Source: Liquidambar formosana
Lineage: Eukaryota; Streptophyta; Magnoliopsida; Saxifragales; Altingiaceae
DNA length: 64,000 nt
Assembly: GCA_039720395.1 (NCBI GenBank)
Contig: CM077823.1
Location: 31,330,371 to 31,394,370, forward strand
Direction: 5' to 3'
Shown here piece after piece: positions 11,368-22,696 of the stretch (positions are counted from its first letter, which is position 1; every line of letters begins with the position of its first letter). The notes beneath the pieces are model-generated. The model was not told the origin of the DNA and did no database searches. It worked only from the letters and a program-made list of their open reading frames with translations. The translations under genes were made by a program, and so were the position numbers.

Positions 11368-14300
11368 CTGTTATGGGAAAAGGAAAGGTAACAATCCAAA
11401 CCAAAGGAAATTCCACCCACACTATCACTAATGTTCTTTTTATGCCAAATTTAAAGACCAACTTGCTTAGTGTGGGTCAGTTACAAGAAAAAGGATATGA
11501 GATTTTTATCAATGATGGAGTATATCAGATTTAAGACGCAAAGTTGGGCTTAATTGATCAAGTTAACATAATGGCAAATCGTATGTTCCCACTTTATCTC
11601 CACAGCACAGCTCATTTGTGCTTCTCAGCAAAATTAAAAGATGAGGCATGGCTATGGCACTTTCTCTATGGGCATCTGAATTTTGGCAGATTGAAAACAC
11701 TACAACAAAAGAACATAGTAACAGGGCTTCCTCAAATTACAGCTTCTTCTCAAGTTTGTGAAGAATGTGTTGTTAGCAAACAACACTGTAATCAATTCCC
11801 ACAAGGAAAATCTTGGAGAGCAAAGAAAGCATTAGAGCTTGTTCATTCTGATATTTATGGGCCAATAACATCACATTCTAATGGAAGGTAAAAGATATAT
11901 AATTACCTTCATTGTTAATTATAGTCGTAAGATATGGGTTATTTTTTGCAAGAAAAATTTAAAGCCTTTGTAGCTTTTAAAAGCTATAAAGCGCTGTTGA
12001 GAAAGAAGTTGGCAACCCAATAAAAGTTCTTTGCATAGATCGCAGTGGAGAATATAACTCACATGAATTTGCAAATTTTTGTGAGAACCATAGAATCAAG
12101 AGACAACTTACAAGCAGCTTATACACCCCAATAGAATGGTGTATGCAAGAGGAAGAACTGCACTATTATGAATATGGTGTGAAGCCTTTTGACAACAAGT
12201 GGCATTCCAAAAAGTTTCTAGCCTAAAGCAGTTAATTGGAGCGTTCATATATTGAACAGAAGTCCCACACTTGCTGTTCAAAATATGACACTGGAAGAAG
12301 CATGGAGTGAAAGGAAACCTGTTGTAGATTATTTTCGGATTTTTGGGTGTATTGCCTATGCCCTATATTCCAGATGAGAAGAGGAAGGAAGCTAGATAAT
12401 AAGGGATAAAAATGCATTTTTCTTGGTGTTAGTGATAAGTCAAAAGCTTATAAACTATATAATCTTAGCACCATGACAATTGTCATTAACCGTGATGTGG
12501 TATTTGATGAAAAAGGCACCTAGGTCATGGAATTAAAATGGTGTTAAAGAAAATATTCCAGTAGATTTTGATGATGAGGAGAAAGGGCAGCAGCCTATGG
12601 AGAATGAGCAAGAAGAGAAAGTCACTCAAAATGTTCCAATAGCTAATCAAAGCCCACTTGCAACTGAATCTACAAAGGCTCAACGAGTTCAAAGAAGACC
12701 AACATGGATGACTAATTATAAAGTAACTGGAGTTGACCAAGGTGATGACCCACTTACACATTTTGCTCTGTTTTCAGATTGTGATCCTACAATTTTTGAA
12801 GTGGTTGTCAAAGAACCAAAATGGAAAAAGGCTATGGATGCTAAAATTACAGCCATTAAAAGAAATGATACATGGGAGCTATGTGATCTTCCAAAAGGGC
12901 AAAAGGCAATTGGTGTAAAATGGGTTTACAAGACAAAGCTGAAGGAGAATGGTGAGGTTGATAAGCACAAGGCACGCTTGGTACCTAAGGGCTACAAGTA
13001 GGAGTTTGGTGTTGATTATAAAGAAGTCTTTGCTCTGGTTGCAAGGCATGATACAATCAGATTGGTGATTGCGATGGCAGCTCAGAACTCATAGCCTATC
13101 TTCTAATTGGATGTGAAATCAGTATTCCTCCATGGAGATTTGAAAGAAGAGGTATTTATCGATCAACCTCCTGGTTATGTAAAACTTGGCAATGAACATA
13201 AAGTGTATAAGTTAAAGAAAGCTCTATATGGATTAAAACAAGCTCCACAAGGCTTGGTATAATCATATAGAAACTTATTTTTTGAAGGAAGGATTTCAAA
13301 AATGTCCTTATGAACACACACTTTTTATAAAGATTGAAGATGGAGGAAAGATGCTCATTGTTTGCTTATATATAGATGATTTAATCTACACTAGAAATAA
13401 TACAGCCATGTTTGGAAGTTTTAAGAAATCCATGATGGCTAAATTTGAGATGTCTAATCTTGGCATGATGTATTATTTTCTTGGCATTGAAGTGGTGTAG
13501 TCTTCTATTGGAATTTTTATTTCTCAAAAGAAGTATGTGCAAGAAATTTTGGATAGGTTTCAGATGAAAGATTGTAATCCTGTAAATACTCCATCTAAGT
13601 TCGGTATGAAGCTAAACAAAGATAATGGAGGAAAAAAGGTTGATGACACTCTTTACAAACAAATAGTGGGGAGTTTAATGTATTTGACAGCAACAAGACC
13701 TGATATAATGCATGCTAGTAAGTGTGATTAGCAGGTACATGGAATGTCCTACAGAGATTCATCTCTTGGCTACAAAAAGAATTTTCTGTTACTTACAAGG
13801 TATTAAGGAGTTTGGGATGTTCTACAAGAATGGAGAAAAGTCAGATCTGTTTGGGTTTACAGATAGTGATTATGCAGGAGATTCAGATGATCGAAAAAGC
13901 ACATCTGGGTATGTTTTCATGATGGGGACAGGAGCTGTTTCATGGTCATCAAAGAAGCAACCTATTGTCACATTATCATCCACTAAAGCTAAATTTGTTG
14001 CTATAATAGCTTGCGCTTGTCAAGCTATTTGGCTAAAGAAAATCCTTAAAAAGCTGCATTTCAAGGAGGATGGACCTACTCAGATTTATTGTGACAACAG
14101 TTCAACAATAAAGCTTTCAAAAAATCCAATTTTACATGGTCAAAGCAAACATATAGATGTGAAGTATCATTTCTTGAGGGATCTCACAAATAATGGAGTC
14201 ATTAATCTTATTTACTACAGAAGTGAAGACCAGATCGCTGATATTCTAACCAAGCCTCTCAAGTTTCCTGCATTTCAGAAGCTCAGGAAGCTACTTGGTG

Positions 14301-14385
14301 TTTGTACTTCAAATGTTTCAATTTGAGGGATAGAGATTCAAAGTTTAACTCTTATTAAAGTAGATGTTATGTTTGGAACATTAGT

Positions 14386-14398
14386 TTAAGGGAGGGAT
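14386..14398 (+). promoter_or_regulatory. copia polypurine tract
   Basis: A purine run (AAGGGAGGGA) immediately precedes the 3' LTR, where plus-strand DNA synthesis would be primed. Confidence 0.8.
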
Positions 14399-14647
14399 TG
14401 TTAAGGAAATTTAATAATTTGCACGTAGGTTGTCCTAGTCTTTAGTAAGTTTGTTTACCTAGTCATAGGAGTTTGTTTTTAACGGTGGATAGTGCCTATT
14501 TTCATGTTGCTTTCAATTATGTATTAGCCTATTTATAGGTTGTTTGTTTATCAATGAAATGTAGTAAAGTTTATCCTCTGCTTTCTCTATATCCTCTACT
14601 TCTTGTTGTTATTGTGTAAAACGTCCCTTAGTATTTTGTTTATATTA
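14399..14647 (+). repeat. copia 3' LTR
   Basis: It begins TGTTAAGG and ends TATATTA, the terminal CA having decayed to TA. It matches the 5' LTR apart from scattered substitutions and lacks that copy's 49-bp internal duplication. It is followed by the target repeat AGGAG. Confidence 0.92.
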
Positions 14648-15254
14648 AGGAGACATCTATACTCTTGTAGTTAACTTATATAAGAAACGTTTCTCTTTGT
14701 ATTTCATTAGAATTCTATGCAGGGTCATTATTTAGCTTTTTCATTGTGAATGGATGTTTCTCCATCAAAACTTCATAGGAAATAACAAGATTTTTTGGTT
14801 TTCAATCGTTGGAGGTTGGAATTTGGTAAGCTTGAATTCATTGTTTTTCTCCATAACATGTATGATGATCACTTCATAATTATGATATACTTACGAAATT
14901 CATTCAATGTTACTTTAATTTGTGTAAATAGCTTACTTATTTTATTTTATTTTACTCGAACTCATCAATTACCAAAATATTATACCTTCAACTTATTAAC
15001 CAACGACATTTTTGTAAATTGGTGACAATACATATCTTCAATAATGATTAATTTCTTTTATTTAAATTTTCATTTCAAATTGTGGAAGTTTTGTGGTTAA
15101 TCAATATAATATTGTGTTACTATATATTATTGGGAATTATTATATTCTAAATTTATTTGATATTAATATCTTATTCTTTAAAAATTATTCTTTCATTTAT
15201 AGTTTCATATTATTGAAAAATAACCACTTACAACACACAAGTGCCTACAACTAG

Positions 15255-16743
15255 TACCTATAAAAAGATGAATGTGAGAAAAACTTTTGATTGACTAATA
15301 TACCTTTATTTTGAATTTTAAACACACAACTAGATTAGAAAAAAGAAATGGACTTAATATACAAGTAATGGACTCACCACCAAAAAGCTTAGGCCTTTTG
15401 TGTGGGTATGAGTTCCAAGTTTATATATTAGGCCTACTAGTGGTGGATCTTAGACTTCCTTATCTCCCTAACAATTGGTATCAGAGCCGATGGCAATCAT
15501 GGTGCTTGCTCTCTATGCAGATGCATGCTAGTTTGATGGGCTCCAAGGGTCAGGTGAACTATTGGGCGGGTTGTCTCAGTAATAATGTGGCTTGGGTCAT
15601 TGGGCTTTACAAATGGTGAAGTAGTTTACCATGGACCTTCAAAGCCTGCTAGTAAAGTGTGGGCTCGCAAGCACAAACTCAAATTGTAGGGGAACGCAGT
15701 GATTCATGAAGAGTTAGAGGATTCAGCACAATACTTGTGGAGAGTAGTGGCTCAGACTTAAGGGGGAGTCAAACTTGATGTGGGGTTACACGTGAAGGGG
15801 TAGATTGTTGTGGTCACATGTGGGTTTATCCCTCAGGAAGATTAGAAAAAAGAAATGGACTTAATATACAAGTAATGGACTCACCACTAATAGGCTTAGG
15901 CATTTTGTGTGGATATGAGTTCCAAGCTTATATATTGGGCCTACCATAGTGGATCTTGGACTTCCTTATCTCCCTAACACAACTACCCTTCTACACCCTT
16001 GTAATCTTATTGTAGTTGAATAGATGACGACTACTATTGTAGTAAAGTTTATATGGGAGACATCTATACTCTTGTAATTAACTTATATAGGAAACATTTC
16101 TCTTTGTATTTCATTCGAGTTTTATGCAAGGTCATTCTTTAGTTTTTTCATTATGAATGGATGTTTCTCCATCAAAACTTTAAAGGAAATAGAAAGATTT
16201 ATTAGTTTTCAATCGTTAAAGGTTAGAATTTGGTAAGCTTGAATTCATTATTTTTCTCCATAACATATATGATGATCATTTCATGATTATGATGTACTTA
16301 TGAAATTCATCAATGTTACTTTGATTTGTGCAAATAGCTTTCTTATTTTATTTTATTTTATTTTACTTGAACTCATTAATTACCAAAATATAATACCTTC
16401 AACTTATTAAGCAATGACATTTTTGTAAATTGGTGATGACACATATCTTTAATAATGCTTAATTCTTTTTAATTTAAATTTTCATTTCAAATTGTTAGAA
16501 GTTTTGTGGTTAATCAATATAATTTTATGTTACTATATATTATTGGGAATTATTATATTCTAAATTTATTTGTGACTAACTTAAAATTTTTTAAATTAGT
16601 TATACTAATCACTATAAGTTTTATTAGAAGTAAAAATCTAACCAAACCGATACTAATATCTAATTCTTTAAAAATTATTCTTTCATTTATATTTCATATT
16701 ATTGAAAAATAACCACGTGCAATGCACGTATGCCTATATCTAG
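15255..16743 (+). mobile_element. Helitron unit B, head-to-tail with unit A, interrupted by a TRIM
   Basis: It starts directly after the CTAG of unit A with ACCTATAAAAAG, the same sequence found 18 bases or so inside unit A, and is colinear with unit A to the end. The 3' end shows a perfect hairpin, ACGTGC-AAT-GCACGT (16715-16729), then CTAG at 16740-16743 and T. About 0.84 kb remains once the TRIM is subtracted. It preserves the empty copia target. No coding capacity is seen. Confidence 0.78.
15332..15979 (+). mobile_element. TRIM (terminal-repeat retrotransposon in miniature)
   Basis: Two direct repeats of about 141 bp (15332-15473 and 15839-15979) bound a 365 bp interior without protein domains. 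The first repeat is followed by ATTGGTATCAGAGC, a Met-tRNA primer site (15476-15487). The whole is flanked by CAACT at 15327-15331 and 15980-15984, and unit A lacks it. The repeats end ...CTAACA as expected, but begin AGATTAG rather than TG. A purine-rich GAAGGGG lies upstream of the second repeat near 15794. The total of 648 bp fits a TRIM mobilised by another element's enzymes. Confidence 0.82.
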
Positions 16744-17344
16744 TGATCCAAAAGGTTCGGATGGGATTAAATTAGCACGCAATATTATATGCATCTTCCT
16801 GTTGACTAAGAGACTCCTTTGGGCGTCCGAGTGAAACTATATATTGACTAAAGGCTTATTTGGGTGTCTAAATGAAAATTAAATAATTATTGTGCATTTT
16901 ACAAAATGTTGAAGGCAAAAATTCATCACCTTCAATGAAACTATTTAAAGCCAAATGGGATTGCAGTCTAAATGGCAACATCTTCCCCTTTGTTCCCCTT
17001 TGAGGAGGAGGGCTTGGCCCCTACGACCAGCGTTGGTTAAGTGATCAGGCCTAAATGTACTTCTCAGAGGTCATTGTTTCAATTCTTCGTAGCTATCATT
17101 GCCTATATGGGTATAGGGTGTCTCATATGAATCATTATATAGGAGATTAGTTTGGGGTGAAATCTCGACGAAAGTAAAGCCTGGGATACCCTGATCATTT
17201 TTTTTTTTTCTCTTTTTTTAAAACGAGCTGTTTTAACTCCTTACGAGTGCGTGTGCAACAGGAAAAAGGTTATGGGTAGGAGAATGGGCAACCCTTGTTG
17301 TGTATTCTCTCCTCTCTTTTTTTTCATTTTCTTTTTTTTTTTTT
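16744..17344. other. intergenic, no gene; contains a SINE-like repeat
   Basis: The flank to the right of the Helitron pair shows no open coding signal. A SINE-like repeat occupies about 17025-17210, followed by CT/T-rich low complexity. Confidence 0.5.
17025..17210 (+). mobile_element. SINE-like repeat (same family as 31455-31650)
   Basis: It has a tRNA-like A-box region (TTGGTTAAGTGATCAGGCC, about 17033) and a degenerate B-box (TCATTGTTTCAATTCTTCG, about 17080), followed by a T-rich tail. The reverse complement of 31455-31650 matches it block by block (GTACTTCT, then TATGGGTAT and GTCTCAT), which supports a real dispersed family. Confidence 0.5.
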
Positions 17345-18690
17345 TTTCACTACATTATTAAAGTTAAGGAAATACTATAAAAAGCACTTAGTACCTGACA
17401 TGGCATGATTGGTTGAAAAAAATACTCTTCAAGTTATAAAATAGGGAAAATGACCAAGTGGTGGATCAAAATAAAAGTAATTCTAAATAAATGATCAAAT
17501 CTTTCCTACTCCATTCAAAATAATAGTAATGGACTTTAATCCCGAAAAAGAGAGGATCTACCATTTGCCATTTATAATAACCATTCTGCCCTACTTACAT
17601 TTTTATTTTATTTTATTTTTTCATCCCACCTAAATACCATTCTCACATTAAACCCATATCTTCTTAATTTCATAATATAAAAGTTTCAAAACATATTTTT
17701 AAAAAACCAGTCATATATATTATTTTCATCCAGAATAATAATTTACACATTTGGATTTGGAAAGTATTATATTTTTTTTTTCTAGTGTCTGGGTATGTAA
17801 ATTAAATTTAAATCATGTTTTTCAATAAACAACAGACAAAAAAAAAAACATAGAGAACCACTTTTTTTTTTCTTTTCTTTTCTTTTTTTTCTCTTTCTCA
17901 ACACAAAAAATAAATATTAGTTTAGTTTTATTTAATAAAAAGAGAGGAGAATAATCTGATAGGATTTGGGTGGAGTAAAAAAAGAACTTTTTTTTTTATT
18001 ACTAAAATGGTATAATGGACATTTAACCTTAAATCTCCTCTTTTTGGAATTAAAATTCATTATTGTCACTTCGAAAGAAATATAAGAGTTTTAACCTCTT
18101 TTAAAGATTATTTTTATTTTTACCCACTATTTTGTCATTTTTTTATAAAATATCAAAAAAAATCTATTACTAGATTAAGGTGCTGTCTATATAGTACTGT
18201 TGTAATATAGTCTTACGTATAGCATCATTGCCCATTGTTAAATCATGACAAATCAACAAATTCCGCCTACTCGATCCCTACGTGGGTCAATCAGTATTTT
18301 TCTTTGTCGGGGAAAAAGGCGAAATGAGAGGGTTTGGGTTGATTGCAGGAGGAAGGAGAAGCTGAGAGAGGAGAAAGTAGGTGACTAGGTGCCTTGAAGG
18401 ACAAAAAGTAGTTGATTTGATTAATATAATAAAAATTATTATTATTATTATACAATATATACAAAGATAATTGGGGCCAGGAGCAGTTTGACAACAATTT
18501 TCCCAAGCATGGCAACGGGACAATTCTATAGATCTGGACACGTTCTCTACATAAGATCCATTACTCCAAACTGGAATTGACCCAATACAAGTGTACCGGT
18601 ATCCTCACCTGACTGATATTAAAAATTTTATATTAAAAAATAATAATAATAAAAAAGAAGTAGCAAAAATTGGCCATGAAATAGTAAACT
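17345..18690 (+). repeat. promoter/5' flank remnant of MRS2 copy 2 (matches the copy 3 upstream region)
   Basis: It is colinear with the copy 3 upstream DNA, which there is split by a Harbinger element and a LINE. TAAGGAAATACTATAA at 17366 matches 33561-33577. AGCATCATTGCC at about 18220 matches 36349. GGTGACTAGGTGCCTTGAAG at about 18379 matches 36509. GGAGCAGTTTGACAACAATT at about 18480 matches 39139. It ends close to where copy 3 has its start codon (ATTGGCCATGAA at 18670 and 39300). Exons 1-5 no longer follow. Confidence 0.8.
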
Positions 18691-19437
18691 GTAGAGCTGC
18701 AACTCGGTTCGGGAAAATGCCCGTATAGCTTATTTAGAGTGAAAAAGACTATTTACACCTATATCAAACTACTGATTGCCATTCTAGTTATTTTGATTTG
18801 TTTTGTTAATATTAACCTCATGTTTCATGTTTATTGTATGGTATAGTAATAATTATGTCTACCTATAGTGTAATGATTATACTAGGGCTCGTTGTTGTTG
18901 TGTTGAATATTAATGATTGTTGAAATCTCCCGTAAATTCACGTTTACATAAAAAATAAATAAATAAATAAAATTTATAATTTAGCTGAAGATTCTGTTCT
19001 GTGTGTGTGTTTTTGTAAATGGCATCAGAGCTTTAGGTTAAATAGAGCTTAATAGTTAGCTTGAGCCTGTCATATAGCTAATATACAAAATACGTATAAA
19101 AACAAAAAATAATATTTACAAAATAAACCTCAAAATTTATTAATAATTATAATTATTACACAAGATTAAAGAAAACTTACACAAAAGACATTCGACTTCA
19201 AGATCTCTCTCTCACAGTTCACTCTTTATAGTTTATACAGACGATAGGCAAAAACTTGCCTGACAAATAAAGGACTTTTCTATCGATAGACAAACTCCGA
19301 ATTCCAACTACAGACTTGAACTCAAACCTGAGCTTAAAGGATAAAGTCAAAAATACAAAAAATAAATGATCTCTTTAACTAACACATTTACAATGCTTTA
19401 AATACTATTTACCTTTTGACATTGGAGGTTAAGTTCT
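18691..19437. other. AT-rich DNA replacing exons 1-5 of MRS2 copy 2; nothing recognised
   Basis: No coding frame, terminal repeat or RNA gene could be supported. AT-rich with short poly(A)-like runs near 18945-18975. Confidence 0.4.
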
Positions 19438-19795
19438 TATCACGACCCAAATTAATTAAGCTGTGATCAATATTAATAAAACTAATTTAATTAAGAAAAT
19501 CATTTAAGAAGCACGTGGATGACACGTATTAGAAAACCTATAATTTCAATAAAACTTTCAGCATGACCCATTCGTAAATGGAACATGCCATAATAAAAAC
19601 CTTGTATAAAATAGTCATAAAATTCCCTGTTATCCATCATTGATATCATCACATGTTAAATAAATCATATAAAGAGACCTACGAAATTAAAATATTATAA
19701 ATCATAAGTTATTACGTATCCGGTATCTATTGGTTGAATACAAAAGTGTTTAATTAATACATAACCATGATATTAAAATTGTTCAAGATCATAAT
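19438..19795 (+). mobile_element. LTR fragment related to the solo LTR at 27945-30715
   Basis: ATCACGACCCAAATTAATTAAG at its start, and the CATGACCCAT...TGGAACAT..CCAT block about 130 bp later, match the first 250 bp of the solo LTR at 27945. It breaks off where MRS2 intron 5 homology begins, so this LTR piece now abuts the surviving 3' part of copy 2. Confidence 0.6.
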
Positions 19796-21155
19796 AATGT
19801 TTCAACTTTACTCAACCCTTGATTGTTTCATTTTGCATTATCTTAATAAAATACTCAAGTTCTCCAGGATTGCTAGATGTGTTCTTCTTGCCAAAGCATT
19901 GTGAGTTATGACATCGAAAGTGATTAAGGACAATCATCTTAGTCGAAGTTCACTGCAGCTTCGAATTTATTTAACTCACTCGAGCAATTTAATGTAGCAT
20001 TTATTAGCTTGTCACTTTGTCTTCTTGCCAAAGTGGTATTTTATATGCAATATGCTACCACCATCCCAATGACTTACTTAAACTAGAGGCAATTTCACCA
20101 ATAGCCTGGTGGTCCAATGTATCCCCGCCACATTAATTGTTGAAGGCAGTATGATCAAGATTTGCTATGTTATTTTCATTTCAGCGTTTACAATGATAGG
20201 CTATGTTACACGGAGCAAATGTCATATTCATCTGTATTAGGAAGTCTCACATCCCACATCATTTAAATATAAAAATTTGATATGACTTAATATACTTGTT
20301 TGGATTCTTCCACATAATAGCTTAAGCCTTTAGATTGAAAACTTAACATGGTAGCAAAACTCGTTATTGTTTTTGTTGTTGTTGGAACTATTTAGCTTCA
20401 TGAGTCTAAACAAACAAACAAACAAATTAGAAAGTGACCCTAAACGTATCTGATATGTATCCAACATAACCCTTTCATATCCGAGGAGTAGTTGAAAGTA
20501 TCTACTGATACAACATTATTTTTAAGTTCCAATACGTATAAACCATATCCGATATGTATCGAGGAGTATCGATATCAGATACGGATACGATATGCATACT
20601 TGGGGGGCGTAAGGGTATCTATGCTAGCTTCGCAGATTGTGTTCCATGTAAAAAGGACAAACAATAAGAACTCCTTTTGAAAAAGTTCGTTGTTCTATGG
20701 ATTTTAACGCATTTGTACTGAATCTGTTCTACTGAAAATGCAGCATCAAAAAGGATTCACTATATCCTGTAAGGGTTTTAACTTGAGAATGAGTTTTGGA
20801 ACTTTTGTAGCTTATTTCATGGATGTTATTGACGTTTTCTGTTTTGGTGGTGGTTTTTACTTGTAAGCTGAGGGAGTACGTTGATGACACAGAGGACTAC
20901 ATCAACATAATGTTGGATGACAAACAGAACCAACTCTTGCAAATGGGGGTCGTGATGACTACAGCAACCCTAGTACTCAGTGTGTTTCTTATTTTGGCCG
21001 ACATTTTTGGCATGAATCTCGGAGTTGAGCTACTCAATAATCCGGTATTAGGGACGCAAAAGTGGGTGTACACTGTTTGTGGCGGCACTATTGGGACCAT
21101 TTTCCTTTACATCTTTGCTATTGCCTGGTACAAGTACAAGGGTTTCATATACTAA
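19796..21155 (+). pseudogene. MRS2-3: MRS2-3-like Mg2+ transporter, copy 2: intron 5 and exon 6 only
   Basis: Homology starts immediately inside intron 5 (TTGATTGTTTCATTTTGCAT, as after the exon 5 donor of copies 1 and 4). Exon 6 at 20868-21155 is open. It reads LREYVDDTEDYINIMLDD, then a first membrane helix ending FGMN with the Gly-Met-Asn filter intact, a short loop, a second helix (TIGTIFLYIFAIAWYKY), and a stop after KGFIY. In MRS2 channels these two helices form the pore, with five subunits per channel. Exons 1-5 are missing, so this is a gene fragment despite the intact last exon. Its 3' flank matches copies 1 and 4. Confidence 0.85.
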
Positions 21156-21589
21156 TTGAGGACCTATTGTATATTGTTAAGAGAGCCCATCTCTGGTTTC
21201 ATGCGTGTTCTGTCTTACATTTGAGCATTGTTTATATACACCAAAACCAGTTTGTGTAAAATCTTTCAATACTAAGTTCTTACAGTAGTTGTTTGTTACT
21301 CGAGATGCTTCGATTGTGATTACCTTTTTTTTTTTCATAGTGACATAATTGTGGTTTATGATATTGCAACTTAGATACATTGGTTCACAGTCCTAATTAG
21401 GTCAATACTTATTGATATAAGTTATATCAATACTATGCATTGGGGGGTTGTAGCTTATGCATTAATTGATCCCCCAAAACATACTAACGCGCAAGGTACG
21501 ACCTGAGGCCAATGCGAGTGTTGATATAAGTTATCAGTACGTGCTTATTTGATCATCATCCCATCGGTTCATTCAAAGACTAACCATAG
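21156..21589 (+). repeat. 3' flank of MRS2 copy 2
   Basis: Colinear with the 3' flank of copy 1 (TACACCAAAACCAGTTTGTG near 21236; TGATATAAGTTATATCA near 21412). No gene. Confidence 0.7.
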
Positions 21590-21660
21590 CCAGGGCCTAG
21601 GGCGGCCATGCCCCCCCCCCCCCCCCCCCTTCCACAAAATTGTCTTGGGAAAGTATTTTT

Positions 21661-21797
21661 TTGGTGACTAGATTCTAAGCTAATACCAAATAAATGTATT
21701 ACATGTTAATGTGTTACAAATTGATTATCAAACTATTATGAAATGACTACTAATGATTTGGTTTTTGGTATTACATTACTAAGTGGTCACCCAAATG
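21661..21797. mobile_element. foldback MITE
   Basis: GGTGACTAGATTCTAAGC..TAATACCAAAT on the left is inverted on the right as ATTTGGTTTTTGGTATTAC...GTGGTCACC. It is related to the foldback inside the Helitron at 22697-22827. Confidence 0.5.
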
Positions 21798-22167
21798 TAA
21801 TTTACTAGTTTCATTTTTTAAGCACAATGGACGAATGGTCCCTCCCAATCATCACAATGGTTCCTCACATAATCCCTTAAAAGTTAAATAGGCAACTTAT
21901 ACCTAGGGATGGCAATTTCAAGCCTAATCCATAGGGTCCCAATCCAATCCATATCCATATGGGTGGAATTTTTTTTTCTTTTTTCGGGCATCAGGTTGGG
22001 CATGGATACAATTTTCAAAATTATTTCGGGTACGGGTCGGGCATGAATCTCATATTGAAAAAACCCGAAGACCCAAACCAACCCATACATGTTTTTACAT
22101 TTTTACCATTTTATATATATATATATCTATTATATATATACTAAAACGGAGGAAAGTGACTCTCTTT

Positions 22168-22650
22168 GTGCCACGTGTCAGCATAGATTTTTTTAATTTT
22201 TTTTTTCCTTTCACATGCTGAAACAGTAGCAGTGGGAGAATTTTTGGTAAAATTACCTTTCAGTAATACTTTTCCAACCTAATTCCAAGAAAAGGATATA
22301 TCTGTCAACTTACTACAAATTGACTACCAATATGTGCCAAAATGATAACTAACTTTCATTGTTTCCGTATTAAGTTCGGAAAAAGTCACTAAAATGTAAT
22401 TTTTTAATTGCCACGTGTCAACATAGGTTTTTTTTTTTTCCCTCCCTCTCACATGCTGAAACAGTTGGCAGTGGCAGCGGGAGATTGCATTTTTGGTAAA
22501 ATTACCTTTTAGTAACGCTTTCTAGCCTAATTCCAAGAAAATGATATTATTTGTCAACTTATTACAAATTGACTACCAATGTGCGCAAAATGACAACTAA
22601 CCTCCATTGTTTCGTATTAAGTTAGGAAGCGATCACTAAAATGTAATTTT
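22168..22650 (+). repeat. two tandem copies of a ~240 bp unit inside the Helitron
   Basis: Each unit begins TGCCACGTGTCA (CACGTG core, a G-box-like site), then CACATGCTGAAACAGT, GGTAAAATTACCTTT, ACAAATTGACTACCAAT and CACTAAAATGTAATTTTT. The second unit starts near 22407. A degenerate third piece follows to about 22690. Confidence 0.8.
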
Positions 22651-22696
22651 TTTAAAAGGTTACTTTTAATGACTGCTAGGAAAACTACAAACTACT

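Larger units (their letters stand above)
5929..14326 (+). pseudogene. copia gag-pol polyprotein remnant, many stops and two insertions
   Basis: Starting at the ATG at 5929 (MASESFVQP), gag runs to about 6560 with stops (a Trp codon has become TAA at 6031). After the first inserted LTR, a zinc knuckle CYRCHRYGHYKSEC appears near 8130. Protease DTGCSNHMCG follows near 8272 and is cut by the second inserted LTR, resuming at 11373 (TNLLSVGQLQEKGYEI). The integrase zinc region (WLWHFLYGHLNFG...CEEC, about 11650-11775) and the VHSDIYGPI start of the catalytic core are clear; the core is then degraded to 12540. Reverse transcriptase (12780-13500) keeps YIDD in CLYIDDLIY. RNase H (13712-14326) keeps FTDSDYAGD and YCDN, but the expected acidic residue in the STTEAEY-like motif is Lys (STKAKF). 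It cannot make a working polyprotein. Confidence 0.9.
5589..14647 (+). mobile_element. Ty1/copia LTR retrotransposon, nested in a Helitron and hosting two solo LTRs
   Basis: LTRs at 5589-5886 and 14399-14647 are flanked by a perfect 5-bp target duplication, AGGAG, at 5584-5588 and 14648-14652. A primer-binding site complementary to initiator Met-tRNA and a polypurine tract are present. The order gag, zinc knuckle, protease, integrase, reverse transcriptase, RNase H is that of copia. Helitron unit B carries the uninterrupted target (TATATGGGAGACATC near 16049), confirming the insertion point. The LTRs differ at about fifteen positions by eye plus a 49-bp duplication, and the coding frame is broken, so the element is old and inactive. 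Confidence 0.93.
5418..15254 (+). mobile_element. Helitron unit A, interrupted by a Ty1/copia element
   Basis: The 5' end begins TC after an A (TCTATATCTATATCTATACT, with alternative TC starts at 5424 and 5430). The 3' end is a short hairpin (CACTT...AAGTG, about 15226-15245) followed by CTAG at 15251-15254 and T. These are the Helitron hallmarks: 5' TC, a subterminal hairpin, 3' CTRR, and A/T insertion with no target duplication. About 0.77 kb remains once the copia insertion (5589-14647 plus its duplication) is subtracted. No RepHel protein is present, so it is non-autonomous. A second, homologous unit follows directly. Confidence 0.7.

Noticed and set aside
12597..13001. 134-residue open frame considered as a separate host gene
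   Set aside because: It is the start of the copia reverse-transcriptase region (AIGVKWVYKTKLKENGEVD, KARLVPKGYK) inside a clear LTR element.
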